Shown here: in pieces, positions 20,260 through 30,102 of the stretch | How the letters are laid out: each line of letters opens with the position of its first letter | Position numbering within the stretch: position 1 is the stretch's first letter | Notes under the pieces: generated by a model | Seen by the model: the letters and a program-made list of their open reading frames with translations, nothing else | The model's database searches: none | Told to the model about the DNA's origin: nothing | Position numbers and translations under genes: made by a program | Assembly (NCBI RefSeq): GCF_005146945.1 | Contig: NZ_SWMS01000026.1 | Coordinates: forward strand, 34,142-98,141 | Reading direction: 5' to 3' | Source of the DNA: Prauserella endophytica | GTDB lineage: Bacteria; Actinomycetota; Actinomycetes; Mycobacteriales; Pseudonocardiaceae | DNA length: 64,000 bases

Positions 20260-21240
20260 CTAGCTCTCGAGAGGGAGCGGCTCGCCCGCCGTGGGCTGCT
20301 GTTTGCCCGGCGAGGTGAGCTGCACCAGGAGCGCGCCACCGAGCAGCACGGCCGCGCCGAGCAGCTGGACCCAGGTCAGCGCCTCGTCCAGCAGCAGCCA
20401 CGCCGCTGCGGTGGCCACGAGCGGCTCCACCAGCGCCAGCACGCTGGCAGCCGCGACCGGGAGGTGGCGTAGCGACGAGATGCCCGCGAGGTAGGCGAGC
20501 ACGGTGGAGACCAGGGCCACCGCCAGCAGTAGCGCCCACACCGGGGGCCGCCACGGGCCCAGCTCGGCCGGGCTCGCCAGCACCGAGGCGGGCAGCGTCC
20601 ACGGCGGCGAGACCACGCACACCGCGACGGCGCCGATGACCATGCCCCACGTGACCATGCCGAGCGGGTGGTGGTTGGCCACGCCGTGCTCGCCGAGCAG
20701 GAAGTAGGCCGCCGAGCACAGGGCCGCCCCCACGCCCGCGAGCAGGCCAATCGCGTCGAGCCGCAGGCCCTCGCCGACGCGGGCCACCATCGCCAGCCCC
20801 CCGAGCGCGAGCGCGATGCCGATCCACATCGGCCACGGCAGCCGCACCCTGCGCACGAAGCGCACCCACAGCGCCACCAGCACGGGCGAGCTGAACTCCA
20901 GCAGGATCGCGACGCCGATGGGGATGCGGGACGCGGAGATGAAGTAGAACAGCTGCACGCCCGCGACCCCGAGCAACCCGTACCCGAGCAGCAGCCGCCA
21001 CTGGCCCTTCGGCACGCGCAGCAGGCTCGGCCGCACCAGCGCCACCCCCGCGAGCAGCACCACCGCGGCCAGCCCGATCCGGGCGGTCGCCACCTGCTCG
21101 GGCGCGAGGCCCGCGAGCATCGCGGGCTTGCCGATCACCCCGGAGCTGCCGAAAGACAGCGAGGCCAGCAGGAGCAGTGCGGTCCCGCGGCCACGGCGGG
21201 CCACGAAGGTGGTGGAGCTGGCGGAGACATCGGCGGACAC
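20260..21240 (-). CDS. EamA/DMT family transporter
   Basis: 326-residue inner-membrane protein with ten hydrophobic helices arranged as two EamA repeats. The first repeat starts LLLLASLSFGSSGVIGKP and the second around LLAGVGAALCSAAYFLLGE. The family exports amino acids, purines or other metabolites; substrate unknown. The short C-terminal tail is cytoplasmic. It is transcribed toward the small membrane ORF, 111 nt downstream. Confidence 0.9.
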   Translation of the reverse strand: MSADVSASSTTFVARRGRGTALLLLASLSFGSSGVIGKPAMLAGLAPEQVATARIGLAAVVLLAGVALVRPSLLRVPKGQWRLLLGYGLLGVAGVQLFYFISASRIPIGVAILLEFSSPVLVALWVRFVRRVRLPWPMWIGIALALGGLAMVARVGEGLRLDAIGLLAGVGAALCSAAYFLLGEHGVANHHPLGMVTWGMVIGAVAVCVVSPPWTLPASVLASPAELGPWRPPVWALLLAVALVSTVLAYLAGISSLRHLPVAAASVLALVEPLVATAAAWLLLDEALTWVQLLGAAVLLGGALLVQLTSPGKQQPTAGEPLPLES

Positions 21241-21281
21241 ACCCGGACCTTAAGACGGGGAACCGACAGATTTCGCCTGGT

Positions 21282-22115
21282 TTACGGCGTCGGTGACGGC
21301 CGCCACGGGCTGCGGGTGTCGGTGGGCCGCGTGGGGTCGAAGAACCGCGGGACGTCCGGCTCGTCCCGGCGCAGGGGGACGAGACCGTCGGTGATGGCGC
21401 GCATGATGGCCGCGTGCGCCTTCACGGCGTCGCCCGGCCTGCTCGCCGCGAACTCCGAGAGGTCGACGGGAGCGCCGAAGTGGACCTTGAACGTCGGCCT
21501 GCGCAGCGGCGAGGTGAGGCCCGAGCGCAGCAGCGGCAGCACGTCGGCGACGCCCTCGACCCGCTCCGTTCCCCAGTAGACCGCCTCGTGGGCGCCCCAC
21601 TGGGAGATCGGCACCACGGGCACGCCGGAGGCCAGCGCGAGCCGCGCGGCACCGGTCTTGCCCCGCTCCGGCCACAACCCGGCGTCGTGGCTGATGCGGC
21701 CCTCGGGGTAGACGATGATCGGCGCGCGCGTGGTGCGCATCGCCTCGACGGCGTGGGCGAACTGCTCCACCGCCGACGCCGAACCCCGGTCGACCCGCAG
21801 GTGACCGCTCGCCTTGAGCGCGGGGCCGAGCACCGGCGCGTCCAGCAGCCCGCCCGCGAGCAGGAACCGAGGGGCGACGCCGATGCGCCTGCACGCCGCC
21901 ATGAGCACGAACGCGTCGAAGACGCCGATGTGATTGGCCGCCATGAGCAGCGGCCTGCCGCGCAGGGAGCGGGGCACGGCACCGGTCACGCGCAGCTTGC
22001 CGGCCAGCCGGACCACGCGCTGGTCGATCGCGAGCATCGCCCGCCAGATCGCCGGCGTCGCGCCGTCCCGGTCGGGGCGTGTCGTCGTGTTCTCCTCGGG
22101 GTGCAGGGCCACCAT
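21282..22115 (-). CDS. 1-acylglycerol-phosphate acyltransferase family protein
   Basis: 277-residue PlsC-type acyltransferase. Motif I is NHIGVFD (the H-x4-D catalytic pair) and motif III is YPEGRI. No clear transmembrane helix is present, so it is probably peripheral. The ATG at 22115 is 11 nt from a TGTCAC-n4-GTGACA palindrome that may be an operator. It is divergent from ftsK. A second member of the family lies at 62605-63366. Confidence 0.9.
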   Translation of the reverse strand: MVALHPEENTTTRPDRDGATPAIWRAMLAIDQRVVRLAGKLRVTGAVPRSLRGRPLLMAANHIGVFDAFVLMAACRRIGVAPRFLLAGGLLDAPVLGPALKASGHLRVDRGSASAVEQFAHAVEAMRTTRAPIIVYPEGRISHDAGLWPERGKTGAARLALASGVPVVPISQWGAHEAVYWGTERVEGVADVLPLLRSGLTSPLRRPTFKVHFGAPVDLSEFAASRPGDAVKAHAAIMRAITDGLVPLRRDEPDVPRFFDPTRPTDTRSPWRPSPTP

Positions 22116-22126
22116 GGGGTGAAGGA

Positions 22127-22142
22127 TGTCACGGGTGTGACA
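22127..22142. promoter_or_regulatory. Inverted repeat TGTCAC-N4-GTGACA
   Basis: A perfect 6+6 palindrome, with spacer GGGT, between the divergent acyltransferase and ftsK genes. It sits 11 nt upstream of the acyltransferase start. The half-site resembles those of CRP/FNR or GntR regulators. No regulator is identified in the neighbourhood. Confidence 0.35.
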
Positions 22143-22232
22143 CGTGGTTGCGAGCGCCTCTCACCGGAAATGTTTCGCGGGTGGCGTGAGTGGCACATGT
22201 GATTGCCGTGGCGTGGCGGTTACCGTAGAGAC

Positions 22233-24740
22233 ATGGCGAGCGGGTCGGTGACAAAGGGGAGAAGCACCGCACGTGGCGGCAGCAGAGGCAAGGCGCCCGC
22301 GAAGGGCGCGAGCCGGTCGCGGCCGTCGTCCTCGTCGCGCTCGCGCCCCTCGGTCCGCAAGCCGCCGCCCCGCAAGAGCAGAGGCTCGTCCGGTGGCGCG
22401 TTCGCCAAGACCGTCCGGGGCGGCTGGAACCTGCTCGCCAAGGGCATCGGCGGCCTCGCCCGCGCGGTCGGCCGCACCCGCGAGCTGGAACCCGAGCACC
22501 GCAGGGACGGACTCGCGCTCGGCCTGATCGCGCTCGGTCTCGTCACCGCCGTCGGCGTCTTCTGGCGCGCGGCGGGTCCGATCGGCGAATGGGTCACCGT
22601 CGGCATGCGCAGCGTCTTCGGCGCCGGTGCCGTCGCGGTCCCGCTGGCGCTCGTGGTGTCCGCCGTCGCGCTGATGCGCTCCGAGGCGAAACCGGAGACC
22701 AGGCCGCGAATGGTCGTCGGCACGCTGTTGGTGACCCTGTCGATCCTCGGCCTGCTGCACCTGTTCAACGCCCGCCCGCAGGAGCACGGCGACCAGATGT
22801 ACGCGGGCGGCTGGCTCGGCTGGTTCTCCGGAGACCTACTGGCCCGCGGCGTGACGATCTGGGTGGCCGTGCCGCTGCTGATCCTCACGCTGGCGTTCGG
22901 CGTGCTCGTGTTCACCGCGACGCCGGTGCGCGAGATCCCGCGCCGCCTCCGCGAGTGGGGTGTCGACCCCGCCGACCTCGAAGAGGAGGAGAACCAGCGG
23001 CAGGCCCGGCACGATCCGGTGGCCGAGGCCGACCCCGCGTCGGTGCGGCTGCGCAAGCCCTCCCGGCGCCGCCAGGCCAGCGCGGACACCAGCGCCGAGG
23101 ACCCGAGCCTGTTCGACGACCTGACCGCCTCGCCCGTCCCGGACCCCGCGCCGAAGCCCAAGGCGGCCGAGGTGCCGGAGCGCAAGCCCCGGAGCAAGCC
23201 CGAGCAGCCCGCGCTCGCCGTGACCCGCGCCGTCGAGGGCGACTACACGCTGCCCTCGCCGGAGCTGCTGACGCTCGGCGAGGCCCCGAAGGCCCGCAGC
23301 AAGGCCAACGACGCCATGATCGAGGCGATCACGGGCGTGCTCGAGCAGTTCAATGTGGACGCTCAGGTCACCGGGTTCACCCGTGGCCCCACGGTGACCC
23401 GCTACGAGGTGGAGCTCGGCCCCGGCGTCAAGGTCGAGAAGATCACCGCGCTCACCAAGAACATCGCCTACGCCGTCGCGACCGACAACGTGCGCCTGCT
23501 CGCGCCGATCCCCGGCAAGTCGGCCGTCGGCATCGAGGTGCCCAACTCCGACCGCGAGATGGTGCGCCTCGGCGATGTGCTGCGCTCGGCCAAGGCCGCC
23601 AAGGACAACCACCCGATGGTGATCGGCCTCGGCAAGGACATCGAGGGACACTTCGTCACCGCGAACCTGACCAAGATGCCGCACCTGCTCGTGGCGGGCT
23701 CCACCGGCTCCGGTAAGTCGAGCTTCGTCAACTCCATGCTGGTGTCGCTGCTCGCGCGGGCGACGCCGGAGGAGTGCCGGATGATCCTGATCGACCCGAA
23801 GATGGTCGAGCTGACGCCGTACGAGGGCATCCCGCACCTCATCACGCCCATCATCACGCAGCCGAAGAAGGCCGCCGCCGCGCTTGCCTGGCTCGTGGAG
23901 GAGATGGAGCAGCGCTACCAGGACATGCAGGCCAACCGGGTGCGCCACATCGACGACTTCAACAAGAAGGTGCGCTCCGGCGAGATCACCGCTCCGCCCG
24001 GCAGCGAGCGCGAGTACCGGCCCTACCCCTACATCATGGCGATCGTCGACGAGCTCGCCGACCTCATGATGACCGCGCCGCGTGACGTCGAGGACGCGAT
24101 CGTGCGCATCACGCAGAAGGCCCGTGCCGCGGGGATCCACCTCGTGCTCGCCACCCAGCGGCCGTCGGTGGACGTCGTCACCGGCCTCATCAAGACCAAC
24201 GTACCGTCGCGGCTGGCGTTCGCCACGTCGTCGCTCACCGACTCGCGCGTCATCCTCGACCAGCCGGGCGCCGAGAAGCTCATCGGCATGGGCGACGCGC
24301 TGTACCTGCCGATGGGCGCGGGCAAGCCGACCCGCGTGCAGGGCTCGTTCGTCAGCGACGAGGAGATCGCGGCGATCGTCAACTTCACCAAGGAGCAGGC
24401 TGAGCCCGAGTACACCGACGGTGTCACCGCGGCGAAGGCAGGCGAGAAGAAGGAGATCGACGCCGACATCGGCGACGACCTCGACGTGCTGCTGCAGGCC
24501 GCCGAGCTCGTGGTCACCTCGCAGTTCGGGTCCACCTCGATGCTGCAGCGCAAGCTGCGCGTCGGCTTCGCCAAGGCGGGCAGGCTCATGGACCTGCTGG
24601 AGACCCGGGGAGTGGTGGGCCCGTCGGAGGGGTCGAAGGCGCGCGACGTGCTGGTCAAGCCCGAGGACCTGCCCGGAACGCTGGCCCTCATCCGAGGCGG
24701 CGACCCCGGCCCCGCCGACGACGACGAGGACCTGGACTAG
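22233..24740 (+). CDS. ftsK: DNA translocase FtsK
   Basis: 835-residue septum-located motor that pumps chromosome termini at division. An N-terminal basic Ser/Arg/Lys-rich tail precedes about four transmembrane helices (residues ~85-235). A Glu/Pro-rich linker leads to the motor with Walker [10 protein letters not shown] and Walker B region [13 protein letters not shown]. The C-terminal winged-helix gamma domain ([19 protein letters not shown]) recognises polar DNA motifs. The ATG at 22233 is preferred over the ATG-less extension to 22203. A family-1 palindrome follows 15 nt after the stop. Confidence 0.96.
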   Translation: MASGSVTKGRSTARGGSRGKAPAKGASRSRPSSSSRSRPSVRKPPPRKSRGSSGGAFAKTVRGGWNLLAKGIGGLARAVGRTRELEPEHRRDGLALGLIALGLVTAVGVFWRAAGPIGEWVTVGMRSVFGAGAVAVPLALVVSAVALMRSEAKPETRPRMVVGTLLVTLSILGLLHLFNARPQEHGDQMYAGGWLGWFSGDLLARGVTIWVAVPLLILTLAFGVLVFTATPVREIPRRLREWGVDPADLEEEENQRQARHDPVAEADPASVRLRKPSRRRQASADTSAEDPSLFDDLTASPVPDPAPKPKAAEVPERKPRSKPEQPALAVTRAVEGDYTLPSPELLTLGEAPKARSKANDAMIEAITGVLEQFNVDAQVTGFTRGPTVTRYEVELGPGVKVEKITALTKNIAYAVATDNVRLLAPIPGKSAVGIEVPNSDREMVRLGDVLRSAKAAKDNHPMVIGLGKDIEGHFVTANLTKMPHLLVAGSTGSGKSSFVNSMLVSLLARATPEECRMILIDPKMVELTPYEGIPHLITPIITQPKKAAAALAWLVEEMEQRYQDMQANRVRHIDDFNKKVRSGEITAPPGSEREYRPYPYIMAIVDELADLMMTAPRDVEDAIVRITQKARAAGIHLVLATQRPSVDVVTGLIKTNVPSRLAFATSSLTDSRVILDQPGAEKLIGMGDALYLPMGAGKPTRVQGSFVSDEEIAAIVNFTKEQAEPEYTDGVTAAKAGEKKEIDADIGDDLDVLLQAAELVVTSQFGSTSMLQRKLRVGFAKAGRLMDLLETRGVVGPSEGSKARDVLVKPEDLPGTLALIRGGDPGPADDDEDLD

Positions 24741-24755
24741 CCAGAGTGCCCATCT

Positions 24756-24808
24756 GCAGTGAAGGCCACCTTCACTGCGTTGAACGCAGTGAAGGTGGCC
24801 CTCACTGC
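24756..24808. repeat. 53-bp palindrome, family 1, copy 2
   Basis: The arms begin GCAGTGAAGGCCACC and meet at GCGTT-g-AACGC, with one mismatched pair near the outer end of the right arm (CCC in place of CCT). CTGCAG flanks both ends, making 57 nt in all (24754-24810). It sits between ftsK (stop 24740) and the convergent phospholipase gene (stop 24821). Confidence 0.95.
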
Positions 24809-24820
24809 AGGGGCGGGGGG

Positions 24821-25261
24821 TCAGCTGGCGCCGAACTTGCGGACCGCCTGGTAGTAGGTCCACGCGGCGCCGTCGCATTGCCAGCGACCCGCGCAGATCG
24901 TCTTCATGTCGCTGTAGAAGTTGTCGTCGATCGCCTTGCGGTTCGCTTCGGTGAACCGGCTCTGCCTCTTGTAGTTGCGGTAGCCGAAGTCGTGCCGGTG
25001 GCAGGCGGGGGTGAAGTCGTAGCCCAGCGGCCTGTCCGGTGACCACGAGCACGCGTCCGAGGACCAGTCGAGCACGTCGGCATGCGGTGCCGTGGCGCGC
25101 GTGGTGCCGAACTGCGACAGGGACAGCTCGAACAGGTACTCGTCGGTCACCTCCCGGACGTCGACGGCGGGCGCCGTTCCCGCGCCGACGAACAGGGCGG
25201 CGGCGACGGCGGTGGATCCGACGGCGCCACGGAGAGTGCGGCGCAGGACTGACGTGGCCAT
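24821..25261 (-). CDS. Secreted prokaryotic phospholipase A2
   Basis: 146-residue exported enzyme that releases the sn-2 acyl chain of phospholipids, calcium dependent in the family. A signal peptide spans about 1-32 (RR at 7-8, then a hydrophobic stretch, ending near AGTAPA). The catalytic motif CHRHDFGYRNY gives His90-Asp91. Four cysteines (71, 87 and two in TICAGRWQC) allow the two disulfides seen in Streptomyces violaceoruber PLA2. Length and motif order fit the prokaryotic PLA2 family PF09056. Confidence 0.93.
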   Translation of the reverse strand: MATSVLRRTLRGAVGSTAVAAALFVGAGTAPAVDVREVTDEYLFELSLSQFGTTRATAPHADVLDWSSDACSWSPDRPLGYDFTPACHRHDFGYRNYKRQSRFTEANRKAIDDNFYSDMKTICAGRWQCDGAAWTYYQAVRKFGAS

Positions 25262-25366
25262 GGCAGGCTCCCTCGCTGAGCAGGCAGGAAACAGGCTTGA
25301 TCAGCTTCGGGTGCCGCCGGTTGCCGCCACCACCTCCGAAGGTGGGAACAGTGGGTGAATTACCGA

Positions 25367-25882
25367 CTACGCACCGGTGGGCGCGGTCAGGTCAAGGAGC
25401 ATGCGCGTGTTGCCGAGAGTGTTGGGCTTGACGAACGGCAGGTCCAGGAACTCCGCGACGCCGGTGTCGAGCGAGCGGCGCATCTCCTCGTAGACCTCGC
25501 GCGGGACGGGCGTGCCGTGGATCTCCCGGAACCCGTGCTTGGCGAAGAACTCCGTCTCGAACGTCAGCACGAAGATCCGCGGCACCCCCAGCTCCCTCGC
25601 CAGCTCCACGAGCCTGCCGACCAGCAGGTGCCCGAGGCCCCTGCCGCGCATCGAGCGCTCCACGGCGACCGTGCGGATCTCGGCGAGGTCCTCCCACAGC
25701 ACGTGCAGGGCGCCGCAGCCGACGATCTCGCCGGCCAGCTCGGCGACCCAGAACTCCTGCATGTCCTCGTAGAGGGTCACGAGCTCCTTCTCGAGGAGCA
25801 CCTTGCCCGCGTCGGAGTCGACCAGCGCCTTGATCTTGCGAACGTCCGCGACGCGCGCGCGGCGAATGAGCGGGGACTCCAC
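25367..25882 (-). CDS. argA: Amino-acid N-acetyltransferase (ArgA-like GNAT)
   Basis: 171-residue GNAT protein closely like the short mycobacterial N-acetylglutamate synthase Rv2747: [59 protein letters not shown] and [11 protein letters not shown] all match. It would make N-acetylglutamate for arginine synthesis. GTG 25882 is the likely start, directly after GGAGG; the upstream frame is antisense to rimO. Rv2747 also adjoins the ftsK region in mycobacteria. Confidence 0.88.
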   Translation of the reverse strand: MESPLIRRARVADVRKIKALVDSDAGKVLLEKELVTLYEDMQEFWVAELAGEIVGCGALHVLWEDLAEIRTVAVERSMRGRGLGHLLVGRLVELARELGVPRIFVLTFETEFFAKHGFREIHGTPVPREVYEEMRRSLDTGVAEFLDLPFVKPNTLGNTRMLLDLTAPTGA

Positions 25883-25945
25883 CCTCCAGACGCTAGCGGG
25901 CGGGCTCCGCACCACCGACCAGGGTCTCCTCGTTACCCTGGTCGG

Positions 25946-27388
25946 GTGTCTTCCGCTGATTCCTCGCCTGGCCGCCGCGTCTCCCTGCTGACCCTCGGCT
26001 GCGCCCGCAACGAGGTCGACTCCGAGGAGCTCGCGGGCAGGCTCGCCGCGGGCGGCTGGGAGCTCTCCGCCGACCCCGAGGCCAGCGACGTCGTCGTGGT
26101 CAACACGTGCGGCTTCGTGGAGGCGGCAAAGAAGGACTCGGTGGACACCCTGCTCGCGGCGGCGGACACGGGCGCCAAGGTGGTCGCGGTCGGCTGCATG
26201 GCCGAGCGCTACGGCCGCGAGCTGGCCGACAACCTGCCAGAGGCCGACGCGGTGCTCGGCTTCGACCACTACCCGCAGCTGGCGGAACGGCTCGCCGACA
26301 TCGCCGAGGGCCGCTCGATCGCCTCGCACACGCCCGCCGACCGCAGGACCCTGCTGCCGATCAGCCCTGTCGAGCGGCCCGCCGCGGCCGAGCAGGTCGC
26401 CGTGCCCGGCCACGCCGGGTGGGGCCCACGCGTGCTGCGCTCCCGGCTCGACGACTCGCCGGTCGCCGCGCTGAAGATCGCGTCCGGCTGCGACCGGCGC
26501 TGCTCGTTCTGCGCCATCCCGTCGTTCCGCGGGTCCTTCGTGTCCCGCCACCCCGACGAGATCGTCGCGGAGGCCGAGTGGCTCGCCACCCAGGGCGCGC
26601 GCGAGCTGTTCCTCGTCAGCGAGAACTCCACGTCCTACGGCAAGGATCTCGGCCGCGAGCTCGGCGGCACCCGTGCGCTGGAGGGTCTGCTGCCGCGGCT
26701 GGCCGCCGTCGCCGGCATCGACCGCGTGCGCGTGTCGTACCTGCAGCCCGCCGAGACCCGGCCCGACCTCGTGAAGGTCATCGCGACCACGCCGGGCGTC
26801 GCCGACTACTTCGACCTGTCCTTCCAGCACTCCAGCGAGGCCGTGCTGCGCCGCATGCGGCGCTTCGGCTCCACGGACTCGTTCCTGGCGCTCATCGACC
26901 AGATCCGCGAGTACACGCCCGAGGCGGGCATCCGCACCAACGTGATCGTCGGCTTCCCCGGCGAGACCGAGGCCGACGTCGCGGAGCTGGAGCGCTTCCT
27001 CACCGGCGCGCGGCTGGACGCCGTGGGCGTGTTCGGCTACTCCGACGAGGACGGCACCGAGGCCGAGGGCTTCGACGGCAAGCTCGACGAGGCGACCATC
27101 GCCGAGCGCGTCGGCCGGGTGTCCGCGCTGGTCGAGGAGCTCACCGCCCAGCGTGCCGAGGACCGGATCGGCACGGTGGTCGAGGTGCTCGTGGAGACCA
27201 TCGCCGACGAGGCCGACGAGGTCACCGGCCGCGCCGCGCACCAGGCGCCCGAGGTGGACGGCGAGTGCGTCGTGCTGGACGCCGGTAGCTGCAAGGCCGG
27301 CGAGCTGCTCCGCTGCGAGGTGGTGGACAGCGCGGGCGTCGACCTGATCGTCCGGCCACTCGAGCCGGTCGCGGACAGGGCGCCGTGA
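25946..27388 (+). CDS. rimO: Ribosomal protein S12 methylthiotransferase RimO
   Basis: 480-residue radical-SAM enzyme that methylthiolates an aspartate of ribosomal protein uS12. The N-terminal MTTase domain has [11 protein letters not shown] and [10 protein letters not shown] cysteines. The radical-SAM cluster motif CxxxCxxC appears as [13 protein letters not shown] domain lies at the C-terminus. GTG 25946 is used. The stop overlaps the pgsA start by 4 nt (GTGA). Confidence 0.95.
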   Translation: MSSADSSPGRRVSLLTLGCARNEVDSEELAGRLAAGGWELSADPEASDVVVVNTCGFVEAAKKDSVDTLLAAADTGAKVVAVGCMAERYGRELADNLPEADAVLGFDHYPQLAERLADIAEGRSIASHTPADRRTLLPISPVERPAAAEQVAVPGHAGWGPRVLRSRLDDSPVAALKIASGCDRRCSFCAIPSFRGSFVSRHPDEIVAEAEWLATQGARELFLVSENSTSYGKDLGRELGGTRALEGLLPRLAAVAGIDRVRVSYLQPAETRPDLVKVIATTPGVADYFDLSFQHSSEAVLRRMRRFGSTDSFLALIDQIREYTPEAGIRTNVIVGFPGETEADVAELERFLTGARLDAVGVFGYSDEDGTEAEGFDGKLDEATIAERVGRVSALVEELTAQRAEDRIGTVVEVLVETIADEADEVTGRAAHQAPEVDGECVVLDAGSCKAGELLRCEVVDSAGVDLIVRPLEPVADRAP

Positions 27389-28020
27389 GCGCCGAGGCCG
27401 GCGGCGCCGATCGGGACGCCGAGGTCGGCGGCACCGCCGACGTCGCGTCCACCCCGGCGGTCGCGAACGTGCCGACGCTCAACGTCGCCAACCTGCTGAC
27501 CCTGTCGCGGCTGGTCCTCGTCCCCCTGTTCGTCCTCGCGCTGTTCACGGCCGACGGCACCGACCCGGCGTGGCGCTATGTCGCCACGGCCGTGTTCGCC
27601 GTCGCCGCCCTCACCGACCGGGTCGACGGCTGGGTCGCACGCAGGTACAGCCTGATCACCGACTTCGGCAAGATCGCCGACCCGATCGCCGACAAGGCGC
27701 TCATCGGCGCCGCGCTGGTCGGGCTGAGTGTGCTCGGCGAGCTGCCGTGGTGGGTCACGATCGTCATCGCCGTCCGAGAGCTGGGCGTCACACTGCTGCG
27801 ATTCTGGGTCATCCGGCACGGCGTGATCCCGGCGAGCCGGGGCGGCAAGGCCAAGACGCTGGCCCAGAGCGTCGCGATCGGCGCCTACCTGCTCCCGCTC
27901 GGGGCGTGGGCGGACCCGGTGTGCTGGGGGCTCATGGGCATCGCGCTCGTGCTCACGGTCGCCACCGGCCTCGACTACGTGGTCAGGGCGCTGCGGCTGC
28001 GTGCGGGAAGCTCGCGCTGA
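27385..28020 (+). CDS. pgsA: CDP-diacylglycerol-glycerol-3-phosphate phosphatidyltransferase
   Basis: 211-residue membrane enzyme of phosphatidylglycerol synthesis. The CDP-alcohol phosphotransferase motif D-x2-D-G-x2-A-R-x8-G-x3-D-x3-D is intact as [11 protein letters not shown], then [10 protein letters not shown]. Four or five hydrophobic helices follow an N-terminal Ala/Gly-rich extension of about 35 residues that is not needed for the family. It overlaps rimO upstream and the cinA-type gene downstream (TGATG). Confidence 0.92.
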   Translation: MSAEAGGADRDAEVGGTADVASTPAVANVPTLNVANLLTLSRLVLVPLFVLALFTADGTDPAWRYVATAVFAVAALTDRVDGWVARRYSLITDFGKIADPIADKALIGAALVGLSVLGELPWWVTIVIAVRELGVTLLRFWVIRHGVIPASRGGKAKTLAQSVAIGAYLLPLGAWADPVCWGLMGIALVLTVATGLDYVVRALRLRAGSSR

Positions 28021-28481
28021 TGGAGGCGCGGGAGCTGGTCGCCGCGCTGATCCGGCGCGGGCAGACCGTCGCGACCGCCGAGTCGCTGACGGCCGGCCTG
28101 GTGTGCGCCACGCTGACCGAGGTACCGGGTTCGAGCGCGACCGTGCGCGGCGGGCTGATCGTCTACGCCACGGATCTCAAGCGGACGCTCGCCGGGGTGG
28201 ACGGGGCACTGCTGGCCGAGCACGGCGCCGTGCACCCGGAGGTCGCCGCGCAGCTCGCCCGGGGCGCGCGCGAACGGTGCGGCGCCGACTGGGGCGTGGG
28301 GCTCACCGGGGTCGCCGGGCCCGATCCGCAGGACGGGGTGGCGCCCGGCACCGTGCACCTCGCGGTGGCGGGCGAAGGGGTGCTCGATGCGCGTACGCTG
28401 CGGATGTCCGGTGACCGCGACGCCGTGCGAAGGGCGTCGGTGACCGCCGCGCTGGGCCTGCTCGGGGAACAACTGGGTTGA
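28020..28481 (+). CDS. cinA: CinA C-terminal-domain protein (NMN amidohydrolase-type)
   Basis: 153-residue stand-alone CinA_C/PncC domain. Motifs [33 protein letters not shown] and [22 protein letters not shown] are all present. The family deamidates nicotinamide mononucleotide to recycle NAD. The N-terminal domain of full CinA is absent. The TGATG overlap with pgsA suggests coupling; the ClgR-type operator starts 5 nt after its stop. Confidence 0.9.
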   Translation: MEARELVAALIRRGQTVATAESLTAGLVCATLTEVPGSSATVRGGLIVYATDLKRTLAGVDGALLAEHGAVHPEVAAQLARGARERCGADWGVGLTGVAGPDPQDGVAPGTVHLAVAGEGVLDARTLRMSGDRDAVRRASVTAALGLLGEQLG

Positions 28482-28486
28482 TCCAC

Positions 28487-28507
28487 GCGTTCGCCCTTGG
28501 CGGACGC
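28487..28507. promoter_or_regulatory. ClgR-type operator upstream of clgR
   Basis: GCGTTCGCC, then CTT, then GGCGGACGC form a 21-nt palindrome with one mismatch. The core CGC-N5-GCG agrees with published ClgR sites in Streptomyces (GTTCGC-N5-GCG) and Corynebacterium. It lies 69 nt before the clgR start, consistent with autoregulation. Confidence 0.7.
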
Positions 28508-28575
28508 ACGTGTCAACACCTGCGTTCTGTCGGCTGGTCTCGGTAACGTGGTCAGTAGCTGAAGGGAGGCGCGTG

Positions 28576-29031
28576 ATGACCGTGCTGTTGCGCGAGGCGA
28601 TCGGTGATCGGCTCCGTCATGCCCGCACCACCAAGCGCCGGACGCTGCGCGACATCTCCCGCGCCGCCAAGGTCAGCCTCGGTTACCTCTCGGAGGTCGA
28701 GCGGGGCCAGAAGGAAGCGTCGAGCGAGCTGCTCGCGTCCATCTGCGAGGCGCTGGACCTGCCGCTCGGTGAGCTGCTGCACAACGTCGCCGCGGACGTG
28801 TCCGCGCTGGACAAGGTCGACACGGCCGCCATGGGCCAGCCCGGCGAGCCGGTGGAGCCCGCCGAGCGCGGGGATCGCGCGAGCGCCAAGGCCACGAGCT
28901 CGGACAGCGGGTTCGAGGGCGGCCGGATCGTGGCGAACGTCGGCGGCAACGACCTCGCCGACCTGCGGCTCTCCCCGACGCTGCGGACCACCATCCACCC
29001 GCCGAAGTCCAAGGCCGTCCTCGCCGCGTGA
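28576..29031 (+). CDS. clgR: Xre-type stress regulator ClgR
   Basis: 151-residue regulator. A helix-turn-helix spans about residues 8-70 ([20 protein letters not shown], then [21 protein letters not shown]), as in ClgR, the activator of clp protease, recA and psp genes in actinobacteria. The C-terminus is variable and ends in AVLAA, a non-polar end like those recognised by ClpP in other ClgR proteins. ATG 28576 follows GGGAGG by 6 nt. Its position before pspA matches Rv2745c. Confidence 0.92.
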   Translation: MTVLLREAIGDRLRHARTTKRRTLRDISRAAKVSLGYLSEVERGQKEASSELLASICEALDLPLGELLHNVAADVSALDKVDTAAMGQPGEPVEPAERGDRASAKATSSDSGFEGGRIVANVGGNDLADLRLSPTLRTTIHPPKSKAVLAA

Positions 29032-29134
29032 CCTGCGGAACGGGCGGCATCCGGACCGTGCCCCGGGTCGGGTCAGGGCCATCCCTGAATTCCCCCGGGG
29101 TCGCCTGGAACCACGGCCGTTGACCTGACACGAT

Positions 29135-29161
29135 GGAACCCAACACCGGGGGTCGCACGTT
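29135..29161 (+). promoter_or_regulatory. ECF-type promoter candidate before pspA
   Basis: GGAACC at 29135-29140 and GTT at 29159-29161 are separated by 18 nt, resembling the mycobacterial SigE consensus (GGAAC / GTT). It lies about 70 nt before pspA. In Mycobacterium tuberculosis the clgR-pspA operon is SigE dependent. A second GGAACC occurs at 29107. Confidence 0.4.
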
Positions 29162-29231
29162 GCCAGGACACGGCGAACGGTGACAGCACCGGATCAACAG
29201 CTCGTGGGACGTGAGAAGGCAGGCGGAGGAG

Positions 29232-30080
29232 ATGGCCAACCCTTTCGTGAAGTTCTGGAAGTACCTCATGGCGGCGTTCTCGTCGAAGGTTGACGAGTAC
29301 GCCGACCCGAAGGTGCAGATCCAGCAGGCCATCGAGGAGGCGCAGCGCAACCACCAGGCGCTCTCCCAGCAGGCGGCTTCGGTGATCGGCAACCAGCGGC
29401 AGCTGGAGATGAAGCTCAACCGGCAGCTCGGTGAGGTCGAGAAGCTGCAGTCCTCCACCCGCCAGGCGCTCGTCCTCGCCGACGAGGCGCGCGCGAAGGG
29501 CGACGAGAAGAAGGCGCAGGAGTTCGAGACCGCCGCCGAGGGCTTCGCCGCCCAGCTCGTCACCGCCGAGCAGAGTATCGAGGACCTCAAGACGCTGCAC
29601 GACCAGTCGCTGCAGGCGGCGGCGCAGGCCAAGCAGGCCGTCGAGCGCAACGCCTCGATGCTGCAGCAGAAGCTGGCGGAGCGCACCAAGCTGCTCTCGC
29701 AGCTGGAGCAGGCGAAGATGCAGGAGCAGGTGTCGGCTTCGCTCACGCAGATGACCGAGCTGGCCGCGCCGGGCAACACGCCGTCGCTCGACGAGATCCG
29801 CGACAAGATCGAGAAGCGCTACACCACCGCGCTCGGCTCGGCGGAGCTCGCGCAGAACTCCGTGCAGGGCCGCATGCTCGAGGTGCAGCACTCCACGACG
29901 CAGCTGGCCGGGCACAACCGCCTCGAGCAGATCCGCGCGTCGATGAAGGGCGAGTCGGTGGCCCAGGTGACCGACGGCTCCGCGTCGTCCGGTTCGGCGG
30001 CACCGGCGTCCTCGGGCTCGGATGTCCAGAAGGAGATCCAGGCGCGGGTCGAGGCCGAGCGCCAGAAGAACCAGGCCTGA
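29232..30080 (+). CDS. pspA: Phage shock protein A homologue
   Basis: 282-residue PspA/IM30-family protein that binds and stabilises stressed membranes. The N-terminal amphipathic segment ([17 protein letters not shown]) is followed by long coiled coils to about residue 230, with the [11 protein letters not shown] motif near the end. A Ser/Ala/Gly-rich linker and a charged tail follow. The ATG at 29232 sits right after GGAGGAG. It corresponds to Rv2744c and lies between clgR and pspM. Confidence 0.93.
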   Translation: MANPFVKFWKYLMAAFSSKVDEYADPKVQIQQAIEEAQRNHQALSQQAASVIGNQRQLEMKLNRQLGEVEKLQSSTRQALVLADEARAKGDEKKAQEFETAAEGFAAQLVTAEQSIEDLKTLHDQSLQAAAQAKQAVERNASMLQQKLAERTKLLSQLEQAKMQEQVSASLTQMTELAAPGNTPSLDEIRDKIEKRYTTALGSAELAQNSVQGRMLEVQHSTTQLAGHNRLEQIRASMKGESVAQVTDGSASSGSAAPASSGSDVQKEIQARVEAERQKNQA

Positions 30081-30102
30081 GCGGCAAGGCCGGGCTGGGA
30101 TC

